A stretch of DNA of 20,740 nucleotides, from contig JANBQC010000512.1 of NCBI GenBank assembly GCA_027576995.1, forward strand, positions 1 through 20,740, in the 5' to 3' direction. The translations under genes were made by a program, and so were the position numbers. Positions 1 to 10,779 of the stretch are shown one piece after another. Under the pieces are notes generated by a model, which was given only the letters and a program-made list of their open reading frames with translations, had not been told where the DNA came from and did not search any database. Position 1 is the stretch's first letter. Each line of letters starts with the position of its first letter. The stretch comes from Dimargaris cristalligena (taxonomy: Eukaryota; Kickxellomycota; Dimargaritomycetes; Dimargaritales; Dimargaritaceae).

Positions 1-897
1 TAGCTGTTCCCGGTATAGGAGATATATTTTTATATATATATATTGGGGGGGGGCTTGGGTTACTTTCGATAAACCCAAATCAATAAGGTTCATATTATTA
101 GGGACTCCCAATCGAGAGACTCTGTTATTTATCCAATCCGGAAACCAGCCTATATAAATAACTGTAGTCTGCGGTAGAACGCACATCTGCGGAATTTACG
201 GAATGGACAATCCCGACTATTACGCTATAACATTCGATCATGCGGGGCCTATTATTGATGTATTAACTGAGACTGATTGAGTGCACTACCGTAATTTGAG
301 GGCAGGAAGCGGTTAGTGTTGTTATTAACAAGGTCAAATTGCATGGATCTGGGCAATACTAATAGGAACAAGTGGGGTTATCATAGCTCTACGCTAAACT
401 GATTGGATCAATTAATTGTGACTTGGTTTTGGTGCCTCCTTCAATGTGAGGGGGGTGGGGGACAGTTAGACTCAGTTTATCTGAGCAAAGAGGAGGGGGA
501 GCTAGACGAAAGGAGGAGGTGAGGGAGTGATCAACTACTATCTACATTGTACTGTACTGCACTGCTACATTGCTGTCACATGGTGGGCTCTCTAAATAGA
601 TAACCAAGGGAGGGTCAGTCTCAGTCTCTGCCGTTGGCCGTACCCCTTGTAGCATTTATTACCCTTTAGACGAAACTCGCCTGAGGACAAGCGACCTCTT
701 TTCGAACCCCCCCCTCCCCCAACGAAAACCCCGCTGGCCTTCTTGTATAACTCTCCATTCCACACCTCCATTCGAAACCCGTCTTATATTACTGACCCAA
801 CCCTCATAACTCTCACATTCCACAACTCAACTCAACCCCACACCACAACTTGTCCTCCATCCCCCACACCCACTTGTGCCATACATACCCAGTCACC
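1..897. other. Upstream region of the PPCS gene, no supported gene
   Basis: AT-rich noncoding sequence with a poly-G run near 45-54 and short TA repeats just before it. The only notable frame is a very short one starting at an ATG near 203 (about 25 codons), which I do not support as a gene. From about 690 to 897 the + strand becomes strongly C-rich and G-poor, with runs of C near 707-720. This is typical of a fungal promoter/leader just before the start codon at 898. I saw no clear TATA box. Confidence 0.5.
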
Positions 898-2790
898 ATG
901 GACCCCCCGTCCTCTCTGGGATCCAGCGAAGCTAATGCTTCCGCCCAGTCCCTATACACGCATGTGGACCCAGCCTCCCAACGCCCCGACTCGTCGACCA
1001 GCTGTAGTTCCGTGCTCGAAAGTCACCCCTTTGAACAAATCGATCCCGACACCTATTTCACGTCCAACCCACCGCCTCCCCATCTAGTCGAGCACGAACG
1101 TCAACTGGCCGCCTTTATTGCCCATCACCAAGCCCCAACCCCAACCCAACCCCAACGGACCACCACCACCTCTCCTCGTAAGGTCGTGCTCGTTACCAGT
1201 GGTGGTACCATTGTACCTCTGGAAAACAATACCGTTCGGTTCATTGATAATTTCAGTGCGGGAACACGGGGGTCGGCTTCGGCGGAGTTTTTCCTGGTCC
1301 GGGGATATGCCGTTATTTTCCTGTACCGGGAACGGAGTTTGCAGCCGTTTGCACGCCATTTCGGCCAGGCCAAGGGGAGTGTGTTGGATTATCTGGTGCC
1401 GGGTGCCGAACCGGGGCAGCCGCCTCGAGTCAAACCGGAATATGCCGCGGAAATGGCCACCCAACTGGCGCGGTACCAGGAGGTAAGTTGCCAAGTTGAT
1501 TATGGGCCTTTGAATATATATAGATATATTTGTGGAGAGAACATGCGATACATATAGATAATGAATAGGGAACTGAATCGGAATGCAATGGACGGGTATT
1601 TCGATAAGCTAGGAACGGATAGGCTTAGTGTATTGACTAACCCATAACCACGGTACCACTTGGTATGGCATACCCCGGGTCAAATAATAATAATAATAAT
1701 AATAATAATAGGCTATTGCGAGCAACTCCCTTCTCATGATCACGTTTACTACCCTCACGGACTATCTATTCCATCTCCGCGCTGCGGCGAAAGCTCTCTC
1801 GGTGTTGGGACCCCGGGCCATGTATTACCTGGCGGCCGCCGTCAGCGATTTCTTTATTCCGGCCCAGCGCATGGTAAGTGTAATCGTACATCTATTTATA
1901 GATGCTTGCAAGCGGTATATACCATTGGTGCTATACCGATATTGTTTGAATAGAGGGGAACCGATTTGGTATTATGAATAATGCAGGTCATTGTTGAGTG
2001 TCAAATATATTTCTTTTCCGTCGCCTTGTCCCAACTTCTACTCGGTATCTAATGAAAAAGAACAAAAAAACAGTCGACTAACCAACCTCCACAACCGCTT
2101 TATACTTGTATTCACTCTATTCGGATCATGCTTACCCGATGCCAACCTACTGCAGGTTGAACATAAGATTCAGTCGGCGGATGGCGGGTTGACTCTTACA
2201 ATGGACCAAGTGCCCAAATTCCTGCGCCCGCTGGTGCATCAATGGGCACCCACCAGCTTTATTGTCTCGTTTAAAGTAAGTACTGCCATATATCCCCGAT
2301 ATTGTTGATTTTTAATTAATTGTCATGGCCAATCCGGGCATATATATTGTGGAATTGACCCCCCTCCTCAAAAAACCGACCCAGCCTCACCTCAATGGGG
2401 GACTGAATTTTAGAGCCATCAGTGTATCTACTACCCATCTGATCAACTAACCCTCTAGGGATTGGGTCCCTTCCCATCCATTGTTTGAACCACACACACA
2501 CACACACACTGCGCCGGTCCAATGGGCAGTTGGAAACGGACCCCAATCTGCTGATTTCCAAGGCCAAATTCGCCCTGATGCGCTACGGACATCAGGTGGT
2601 GATTGGCAATCTGCTCACGACGCGTAAACGCACGGTGACGGTGATCACTAAGACGGACCAGTTCGATATTACCCTGACGGATGCCGAACTAACCCGTAAC
2701 CCTCCGGCGGAAATTGAGGAGTTGATTGTGGCCCGCTTGGATGCGCTCCACGATGCCTTCATTGCGGAGTCGTCGGCCGCCCAGGCCTAG
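898..2790 (+). CDS. CAB2: Phosphopantothenoylcysteine synthetase (phosphopantothenate-cysteine ligase), 4 exons
   Basis: Joins 4'-phosphopantothenate to cysteine, the second step of coenzyme A synthesis; eukaryotic enzymes of this family use ATP and act in the cytosol as dimers. Exons are 898-1482, 1712-1873, 2156-2275 and 2530-2790; all junctions are phase 0 and all donors are GTAAGT, giving 375 aa (human about 311, yeast Cab2 about 365). The start at 898 sits in GTCACCATGG. Residues 1-95 are a Ser/Thr/Pro-rich extension. The nucleotide-binding Rossmann start VLVTSGGT is at 97-104, the dimer/active-site segment NFSAGTRG at 118-125, and [10 protein letters not shown] at 236-245. VEHKIQS follows at 250. 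VSFKLETDP spans the exon 3/4 junction, which fixes that acceptor. The ending LLTTRK...V is typical of the family. A (CA)n tract lies in intron 3 and an (ATA)n tract abuts the exon 2 acceptor. Identity is very secure; the exact N-terminus slightly less so. Confidence 0.95.
1683..1710. repeat. (TAA)n microsatellite abutting a splice acceptor
   Basis: About nine TAA/ATA units at the very end of PPCS intron 1. The repeat runs directly into the splice acceptor: the AG that ends the intron (1710-1711) is where the repeat breaks from ATA to ATAG. The pyrimidine tract usual at this position is therefore missing. Confidence 0.8.
2491..2509. repeat. (CA)n microsatellite in PPCS intron 3
   Basis: An uninterrupted CA repeat about 20 nt before the acceptor of exon 4 (AG at 2528-2529). 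It lies in the AG-free stretch between the likely branch point near 2450 and the acceptor. Confidence 0.8.
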
Positions 2791-2854
2791 AGAGAGAGAG
2801 ACCAAGCCGGCCTGGCCATACCCGGTACTGTATAGATGATTCTTTCGAGAGGGA

Positions 2855-2860
2855 AATAAA
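2855..2860 (+). terminator. Putative polyadenylation signal for the PPCS gene
   Basis: AATAAA 65 nt after the TAG stop at 2788-2790, following a short GA repeat directly after the stop. Position and sequence suit an mRNA 3' end signal, but fungal signals are loose, so this is only likely. Confidence 0.4.
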
Positions 2861-4255
2861 TAGCGGGGTGTATAGGTAGGCGAATTGGGTTGGTGAACTT
2901 TTTGAATATATTTATATTTATTTATATATATATGCTATGGCCGTTATTCAACAGGGCATTTTTAGGTCCGCTTTGGTAGCATATTCTTCGTCAGATGTGG
3001 AAAATGTTGACGATTAACCAGTAAACAGAAAGTTGATTGGCCTCGCGTGACCGGTCTGATCCATGAAAATTGAGCTGTCTGAAGATCGAAGACAGTCTCT
3101 CTTAATTATACTAATTTACCTTGGACAGGGGCCCTGGTTAATGAAGCGGGGTAAAGGTGAGAGGGCTGGGCTGAGAGCGAGAGAGATTGAGAAGGGGGGG
3201 GGTTGTTTTTGGGGTAAGAATGTGCTACTTCCTCCATCCTTCCTTCCCTCCCTCTTCCCTATAGTGGGAATATTTCAACAGGGGAGAGTGGTAGTGGTGG
3301 GTGGTGGTGATACGATAGACTGGGGAAAGGTATTGTTTTGATTTGCTAACTGCAGATATACGGACGCCGGTCTTGTGGACACTTGGAACAGGGAGCAGTA
3401 TAAATATGATAGTAAAGGAGGGGGAGGGGGGTGTCGAAAAGGCTCTGTTTTAATCACCAGCCCATTTGTAACACACCCTTGGGTTCAATGTATCGGTTTA
3501 GCACCATTTAATCGTAATACCTGTAAAACAATACCATTTAAATTATATAGCTCAGTCTTTTTAGTCAAGGAAGCCGAACAGTATAGGCGCAAAGCTATAA
3601 GCGGCGCATCTTGGCTAACATATGCATTCAACGGATAAGAAGAGAATGAGAGAGAGAAAGAGAAGAGGTGGAAGAAGGGTACTGCTAGTCAGCACCGCCC
3701 CTGGCGCAGTATTTATGATGGTAGCATATAGTTGTTATGCGTTTGGTCGTCAATGCTGTTTGTGCTGGAGATGTGGTGATATTAATCCATAATCCACCAG
3801 ACTGGGCTTATCCACACACCTTAAGTACATGCGCATATATACTTAGACCCAGGGTGTCTTTATCGTAGCGCAGAGAGGAAGAATAGGAGGAGGAAGAGGA
3901 TACGTCCACCCATCCTGGGTAAGAAATACCACCAACAGTTTAGTTACACACCCCGCTGCTCTTTAACTCTCTTCTTGCCTGCTTTTGTGCTATTTTCCTG
4001 TTATTCTCTTGCAACCATCTCCTTTCTTTTCCTTTCTATTGTTTATTGAATATATATATATATACATAAATATATATATTTATCTCCTTATATTGTTACT
4101 TAATTCCTGCCATACTTCCATCATCCCCCTCGTCTGACCGTTTTCGTCCTCGTTATAAGGTACACGCCCGCTTTACTCCCTTTCCTTTAGCCAAGTCCGT
4201 CTTCGTCGTTAGTCTTACTATGCTCTGAGCGTGATTCCAACCGCCTAGCTCCTCG

Positions 4256-4500
4256 TTATATGCCTTTTTGCGTCTTAGCAGCCGCATTTCCAGAGCCTGC
4301 TAGACCCTTGCTAGGTCCGTCATACACGACCACCGGCTCGCTCTCTCTAGCTAGTTTTATTTGTAAATTCTATTGCATTGGGTTTGGGAAGAGGGTTAAC
4401 CTCGACGATCGCCAAAATGGCTTCCATCTGGCTCTGGCCCTGCCCCCCACGCCTTGGAAGGTATTCTTTGTTGAAAGAAAGGTGGAAACTTCGCCGCCAT
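4256..4500 (-). CDS. Weak candidate: small two-exon gene, unrecognised
   Basis: Reading the - strand from the ATG at 4500, an exon 4500-4401 (100 nt) can be joined to 4350-4256 (95 nt, ending in TAA). The join goes through a 50-nt intron with GT...AG ends and matching phases (1 then 2). The 64-aa product begins MAAKFPPFFQQRIP, has a Gly/Pro/Asp middle, and ends in a Gly/Ala/Lys-rich tail. Against it: the donor (GTTAAC) is poor, the intron is far shorter than all others here, and the + strand also offers an ATG in good context at 4416. I recognise no family. Treat as a hypothesis. Confidence 0.2.
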
Positions 4501-5138
4501 CTGGGCTGATCCAGACACTCTCTTGGCATCATTCGTGACCGCATCGAGGTGCACCTCCCCTTGTTAGACCTCCAGAGGCCCCTGGTATACTACTGCAGCT
4601 CTGGCATCTCTCGGGGTGGTGGGCTGAGGTCTATTCTAGTACCCCTGCTTCTCCTCGTATCAGGGCTTTGTTGTCAAAAGGGTTGTCATTGTATAGTTTT
4701 TTAGTTGCAATTCCCTCCACAGCACTTCAGGATCGATTTGTATTGCTTACTTGGGTTTCCCACTAGTATTTTTTTTTTGCTTTCAATTCGTAGTTGGGAC
4801 TTGTAGTTCGTTGCCCAGTATTATTAGATCCCAAGAGTGAGAGAGAGTGAGTGAAAGTGATAAACTGAACTGACCTCTAACCCTAAAAGCTCTTATTGTA
4901 TCGTTGTGGTGATTTTTTCTACCCAACTTCGTAGCATCGCTGTGCTTGAATGATCTAGACACTTACTTTTTTTTTCTTCTCTCATTAGTTCCTATCATCT
5001 ACCTTTCTGCAGTTTGATTGGCTTCTTCTTTTTTCGCCTGTTCTATAATTCCGCTCCCTTCGGACCTAGCCACTAAAACCTTATACCAAATCCCTTACGC
5101 TTGCATCTACTCGGACTCTCTAGCCACTCACCGTGAAC

Positions 5139-6533
5139 ATGGCCGACGATTCCGTCCCCGATATTGATTCCATCATTGTTAGATTGCTTGAAGGTATGTC
5201 CAGCCCCTTTTACTCTATAACCCTCCCCCTCCGGCACCCCGTCTCCCCGCTGCGAGCTTTACGCCGTACTTCCACGTTCAGTCTCTGATACTCCCGATTT
5301 CCCTCACTAACTCTGATTGTTCCCTTTCTGTGCACCCGTGTGCTGGCTGACTTCGTTACCTTTCCATAATCCCACGCTTGTGTCACCTCCTCCTTTCAGT
5401 CCGCGGCAGCCGTCCCGGTAAGCAAGTATCCCTACTGGAGAAGGAAATCAGATGGCTATGTACCACCTCCCGGGAGATTTTCATCGGCCAGCCGATTCTA
5501 CTCGAGCTCGAAGCCCCCATTAAAATTTGCGGTAAGTCCCTGGATTCCCGCCCTTTAATTAATTACTTCCTTGGAGGTTGCATTGCAGTGTAACCCCCCC
5601 CCCCCGAGTTTATCGAATTAGTCCTCGAGAAGGTGTTCCGGAGATTATTTCCGTGTATAGTACACCATGTCTCTAACCATTCCTCTTAACCTTAACTACC
5701 GGCTTAATTGGCCCATCCCCTCTATTTCGTTACCAGGCGATATCCATGGGCAATACTACGACCTTCTCCGCCTGTTCGAGTATGGTGGTTTCCCCCCTGA
5801 TGCCAACTACCTGTTCCTAGGTGACTACGTTGATCGTGGCAAGCAGTCCCTGGAAACCATTTGCCTCCTCCTAGCCTACAAGATCAAATACCCCGAGAAC
5901 TTCTTCATTCTCCGGGGCAACCACGAGTGCGCCAATATTAACCGGATATACGGCTTCTACGACGAGTGCAAACGTCGGTACAATATTAAGCTCTGGAAGG
6001 TCTTCATTGACTGCTTCAACTGCCTGCCCATTGCCGCTGTCATTGACGAGAAGATCTTCTGTATGCACGGCGGTCTTTCCCCAGAGCTCCAGAGTATGGA
6101 CCAGGTTCGACGGATCATGCGACCAACCGATGTGCCCGACACCGGTCTACTTTGCGACCTGCTGTGGTCCGACCCAGACAAGGGTGTGACGGGCTGGAGT
6201 GAAAACGATCGGGGCGTGTCCTTCACGTTCGGACAAGACATCGTTAAGAAATTCCTCGAAAAACACGACATGGACCTCATCTGCCGGGCCCACCAAGTCG
6301 TTGAGGACGGATACGAGTTTTTCGCCAAGCGGCAATTGGTTACGTTATTCTCAGCCCCTAACTACTGCGGTGAGTTTGATAATGCCGGTGCCATGATGAG
6401 TATCGACGAGACCCTCATGTGCTCTTTCCAGATCCTTAAACCGGCCGAGAAGAAACGGTTCAATTACGGACCGAGTTACGGGAATCCGGTCACACCCCCT
6501 CGTAACCGGAAGAAGAAGGCCGGAGTATCATAA
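5139..6533 (+). CDS. GLC7: Serine/threonine protein phosphatase PP1 catalytic subunit, 3 exons
   Basis: Metal-dependent phosphatase that, with many regulatory subunits, acts in glycogen metabolism, mitosis and cell polarity in nucleus and cytoplasm. Exons are 5139-5193, 5400-5531 and 5737-6533 (phase 1 at both junctions; donors GTATGT and GTAAGT), 327 aa, very close to animal PP1-alpha (330) and colinear with it. Visible motifs: GDIHG at 63-67 with metal ligands D64 and H66; GDYVDRG with D92; RGNHE with N124 and catalytic H125; MHGG with H173; RAHQ with H248; SAPNYCG near 270. SFQILKP precedes a short basic tail. The tail keeps TPPR with Thr315, the equivalent of the inhibitory CDK site (T320 in human PP1-alpha). 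Without the spliced first two exons the gene would start inside intron 2 at a spurious ATG (5667). Start context is GTGAACATGGCC. PP1 rather than PP2A/PP2B is certain. Confidence 0.98.
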
Positions 6534-7822
6534 ACGGGGTGAACAGATGTCGTCTCCCTCGTTCTCTCTTGCGTTGCCTTTTTCTCCTCTATGGTTCTTT
6601 ATTATTATTTATCAAAAGATGCGTGGCCGGGCCCCTACCATTGGACTACCTCTCTCTGTCTCACTGTGTGTGTGTAAGGGTATAAACGGGTGAGTGTGAG
6701 CATTAATGGGTAGAGAGATCTTGCTTCGTCTGCTTTTTTTAAATCCAATGATTTCCTAGCGGTCTTCTGTTCTCCTCTATTTGGTTTATATCTTTTCCCC
6801 CCTCTTTCTTCATATATACCGACTTTGCTCCCTTCGGTCTCTCTTTATATATCAATTGATGTCTCCAACTATAACCCCTCCCCTTCCTCCATTCACTCTG
6901 AGTCGCTGCCCTCTCTCCCCCTTATCTTTTTTTTTCACGTTAGTTTCTACCGTGTGCGAGCTCATTTATTTTTCTTGTTCCTTTCTATTTTCGTATTTTT
7001 TTACTTCCGTTTTTTTTCATTACTTATTATTAATTGTTTGGAACTTTTTAATAATGCGCTGACATGTGGTTCCCCCTCTCCTATCCTCTCCCTGATTAAA
7101 TGGACTGTCTCCTCATCTACTGCGGTTGTTTGTCATTGTTCCTGTCATACAGTTATTTCGTTGGTACATACATGGTCACTAACTAGATCCCGGGGGGCAA
7201 TGGTTGGTAGGCCATGTTATACTTTTATTATCATCAGAGACTTGTAGTATTTTTTATTATATATAAATAAAAGAATTGCAATGGTTTTTTCAGTCCGATC
7301 GAGCAATTTCGCCCACTTTACTATATATACTATCTGGCAACTCCCAGGGTTTACTTATGTTTATACCGGGTGGGTTTTTGGCTAACATCAGGTTATAGGT
7401 TGCTACAAAAACTAAAGCGGAAGTGCTATGTCGGAAATATCCCTTAAACCGCCTACTAGGGTATTGATGGTGCTTTGGTGTATTGTAATTTTAATAATAG
7501 AGTCAAGGAAGTACATAGAGGTTATATGTTGCAATCCATGTTGTCAGCCCCCACCAATGCTAATTGAATAAAAGGATAATATTGGTCTCGGATCCTAAGA
7601 AATATAGGCAAACTACCAAAAAAGCTAATCATCTAGGCCATCAGTTACTTATGATTAGCCCTCCTAACACAATCCCGAGTTATACGACACAGCAGGCTTT
7701 ATTTAGTTTAATTATATATCCATCGGTTATATACATGCTTGAGTGTCACACCACCAATGCCGATCTAACTGCCCAAAAGGCGTAAACATATATAGGTATA
7801 TGTATAGATATATGTATACGCG
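6534..7822. other. 3' region between convergent PP1 and TRM61-type genes
   Basis: Noncoding sequence shared by two converging genes. From about 6720 to 7030 the + strand is a long T/C-rich tract, which produces open frames of biased composition (Ser, Phe, Leu, Pro) with no sign of selection. A TG repeat is near 6666-6675. AATAAA occurs on the + strand at 7266-7271 and on the - strand at 7703-7698. I see no gene in it. Confidence 0.5.
7698..7703 (-). terminator. Putative polyadenylation signal for the TRM61-type gene
   Basis: TTTATT on the + strand reads AATAAA on the - strand, about 120 nt beyond the TAA stop at 7825-7823. Plausible mRNA 3' end signal. Confidence 0.35.
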
Positions 7823-10136
7823 TTACTCTTCACGGTTGCCATTCTTTACTTTGGAATCGATGGTTTCGATTTTTTTCAGCCGAACCAAAAAGGCGGTATG
7901 TCCTTTGGGCATCCGGGATGGGTGACAGACCCACGCATGGGTCGCCGGTTCCTCCTTCGGCTCAATTGGCTGGTCGCCGCCCGGATTTTCATTGTCACTA
8001 CTACGGTTACCATTGCTGGCGCCATTGGGGGGGTGGTCAGTTGCATTCCCCTTTCCAACGGCCTCATCCCAATAGGTATTGAGTTGTTCCGGATGGGGGG
8101 TTGGATTACGCACCAACGTGGGGTGAATTTCCCACTCTTTCCATTCGACTTCCCAAGTGGCATCCACGGCCACTCGACAGCGCAGGGCGGGCCGGGCGAG
8201 AATGTATTGGTGGAGGTCGAGGACTTGGGTGAGGTTAGGTAGATAACAAATGATGAAATGGTCGGACTTGAGGACCGGGAGGACGGCGGCGAGGAGGGAC
8301 CAAGGGGTGGGTAAATCGAGTACGACGCCGTCGAATTGGGTAGTACTGAGCAGGGAGGGGGTAGTAGGAGAAGACGACGCCAACTCCGGTTCCAGTTCCG
8401 GTTTGTTGTCTGTCCGGGCCTCGACTTGGGCTTGGGCTTGGACTTGGGTCATTGAATGGTGGATCAGCTGATCGAGTGAGCCGTGGTGGAACCGAATCCG
8501 GGGTAGTAAATGGCCCCGCTGGAACTGGGCAATGAATTTTTGGGCTTTACGGTAATGGTCCAGGCGGAGTTCGACGGTGTCCACGTGGGCGGCTATCCGG
8601 GCCAGATGCATGGTGAGGGCACCCATACCCGTACCGGCCTCGAGAACTCGGGCGTTAGGGGGCAGGTCAAGCAAGGAAATCTAAAGGTGGTAGTGGTGTA
8701 TATACATGTGGAGGGGGGGGGGATGTATAGATGTGTTGGTATGAACACCAGAGAAATGTGCTTAAATATGGCTGTTGTACACCAAACCGTGCCATTGGTG
8801 ATTTAGCGACAGATCGTCGGATATACCGAGGAGAGTAAATATTGATAGAGCATTGCTATACTGCTGTAAATATAAGGTTGGTAATACTTACTATGGATGC
8901 CGCATCTTTCTGATAGATTGGGGAGCAGTGGCGTTTGGATAATCCCACGTAACTGATCAGGATAGCAATATATTGTAGTTTTGAAGTCAATGATTAACAC
9001 CATAGTTCATATCCCATATAATGCCTCGGCTATACTTTCTTTGGATTTGATTCTTGACCCCCTATAGCAGGGAGCGGAAACCATCCCAAAGTACTGTATC
9101 AAGCTGCGTACATGCTACTTACTCATTAAGGGTGGGGTAGTGGGCAATGTACCGGCGCCCGCGCGAGTTATAAACATAAGTGCGGTTGCGTTGGCCTATG
9201 ACAGCTTCGGCGGGGATATCCCCCGAATTAGTGGACAAATTCACTTTTTTGAAAAACCGGGAAAAGGGGTGATCGGTTAGGTTGACGTGACCCAGCGGTC
9301 ATTTTATGATATAGGGCACATTAATAAATAGATAAATGTATAGATTTACAAAGAAACAGTCCGATCCATGAATAGTGGTGGTTAGCCATATACTTGCACG
9401 AGGTCAATTTTCCTACCCAGCTAAGGCAATCGTAACCAATATCTAATAATAATAATTTGCCAGCATATACACCAGCGTAGTCTTACCTCCTTTGGTTAGT
9501 GGGCCACGCAGCCATTGTTTCCCCTGTGAGCATTCGCGAATGACCACCAGGTCGCCCTCTTGAAATGAGGTATCGGTTACTTTTACGTTGGTCTCGAATG
9601 TAAGTGGATCAAGGCGGGCCTCGGCGGTCGTCGACACTGTATAAAAGAACAAGATCCACAAAATTGGGCGGTATATCATATGGTCATATAATTATTGAAT
9701 TAGGTCATGTATTTATGGTGGGGGGGGGTAGAAGGTGGCCGGCAAACATGACAATACAATAGTCAAATCAAATCCGTATGTAATCGACCTAAATGGAAGG
9801 CAGGGTTGGGCTGGGTTTGCTTCCCAAAGGTTTCAAGATTCAGGCAAAGAAGTGTCGAAATACGATAAATTGATTTCCCGGGTATTCACATAAATGATAT
9901 AGGGGCTATAAATTCATTGTGTTTGGCATTTTTTTTCTTAAAAAAATATTTTCTAGAATATACTTACCAAGTCGAAGGTTAGCGGGCCAGCGGGAAAGGC
10001 GAGGGAGACAGGGGAGGGTTGCCTTTACACTTGGCAAATTAGGACACCGTCCGGTTGGCATTCGTTGGACCCTGACCAGGGGGGACCAGGTGGTGGAGGA
10101 CAGCTTGGGGCCGGGGGATCTTAAAAGTCGGCTCAT
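7823..10136 (-). CDS. tRNA (adenine-58-N1)-methyltransferase, TRM61 family, mitochondrial type, 5 coding exons
   Basis: Predicted SAM-dependent enzyme that methylates N1 of adenine 58 in the tRNA T-loop. Exons in order: 10136-9968, 9636-9487, 9243-9123, 8952-8892 and 8680-7823; phases 1, 1, 2, 0 all match, giving 452 aa. Residues 1-56 are Arg/Ser/Pro-rich without any acidic residue, a strong mitochondrial presequence. The N-terminal barrel follows: EGDLVVI, VIGQ and NSRGRRY, then HYPTLNDYV. The methyltransferase core starts at SPIYQKDAASI. SAM motif I VLEAGTGMGAL is at 179-189, with acidic E204 in VELR. The family signature LDLPTPW is at 288-294, then ICYLPNLTQV, and WEIHPTLVRN at 350-359. 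The C-terminus is the usual KGHTAFLVRLKK. A Gln/Glu/Pro-rich insert (about 246-282) and a disordered Asn/Gly/Glu segment (about 377-410) are extra. The presequence argues for a TRMT61B-like mitochondrial form rather than the nuclear Trm6/Trm61 subunit; that is inference. Confidence 0.9.
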
Positions 10137-10779
10137 GGCTACTGGGGGGGGGCGTTTCGTCTAAGCCCTTAATATTGGACTAGGTCGAGGGTAAAATAAT
10201 AGGAATAGTAGTGAAGTATTCCAAAATACTATATACTAAAGTCTGACGGCGAGCTGTTTAGCAAATGTGGCTAACGAGAGTCACTTGAGCGAATGGAGAC
10301 CATGTGTAGTGGCCCCGGCGAACTGGATCCGGGAAATGCTTTCTTTGCCCTGGACTCACCGACTTTATAGCCCAGGCTGCCGTAGAGGAGAGGGTTACTT
10401 ACCGCTATATTTTTAGAGCCAGTATTACCAAGCTAGTGCCCCCCGCCTTGGGATACTTTTTAATAGGAGACCGGGTGAGGCTGGCGACTGGAAGAGGAGT
10501 CCAACCCCACAAGCAACAGGGCCTTACCGACTGTAGTACGGAGGGTGAAAGTGCCCTTTTTGTCTTTTCTTGGTCAATGAGACTTCACTAACCTATCTTT
10601 CGACAAGTCCTATCCGTCGCCACTTTCTTTCGGGTTATCCTTCATTCCGCTCCTGTTGCCCATCTTCATCCCCCCCCCCACTTCCCTACTACCGCACCCA
10701 TCAAGTCACCTCGCCAGAGTTCCTATTCCTTGGCTTATTTCCATAGCCCCAGCCTTCCCCGTCATTTCCAACCGCCAGT
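10137..10779. promoter_or_regulatory. Divergent promoter region with probable TRM61-gene leader intron
   Basis: Region of 643 bp between two divergent starts. On the - strand a poly-C tract ending in CAG lies five bases before the ATG at 10136 (acceptor 10143-10142). A perfect GTAAGT donor lies upstream at 10402-10397, defining a 261-nt leader intron of the size seen elsewhere in the window. The - strand sequence above the donor, to about 10620, has no ATG, as expected for a leader. On the + strand, 10640-10779 is C-rich and leads to the ATG at 10780. No TATA box stands out. Confidence 0.45.

Larger units (their letters stand above)
2791..5138. other. Intergenic region between PPCS and PP1, including the probable PP1 leader
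   Basis: A 2.3 kb stretch with no gene I can firmly support. It holds purine-rich blocks (3160-3220, 3410-3430, 3640-3680, 3875-3905), a TA microsatellite near 4050-4080, and a strongly pyrimidine-rich + strand from about 3960 to 5138. The last part has the look of a long fungal promoter and 5' untranslated leader for PP1; untranslated exons and introns could lie here but cannot be placed. One weak two-exon reading on the - strand (4500-4256) is listed separately. Confidence 0.5.

Noticed and set aside
200..280. 25-codon frame starting MDNPDYY
   Set aside because: Too short, no splice partners and no recognisable similarity.
690..720. Possible tRNA B-box (GGTTCGAAAAG) on the - strand
   Set aside because: The last bases do not fit the consensus, and no A-box or acceptor stem pairing was found at the right distance.
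1084..1494. Long - strand and alternate + strand frames over PPCS exon 1
   Set aside because: Shadows of the conserved PPCS coding frame.
5667..5736. ATG at 5667 as the start of PP1
   Set aside because: It is in intron 2. The first 62 residues of PP1 are recovered exactly from two upstream exons with matching phases.
6781..7247. Two overlapping + strand frames of 93 and 140 codons after PP1
   Set aside because: They arise from a long T/C-rich tract; composition is Ser/Phe/Leu/Pro only and no start or domain is convincing. Treated as 3' noncoding sequence.
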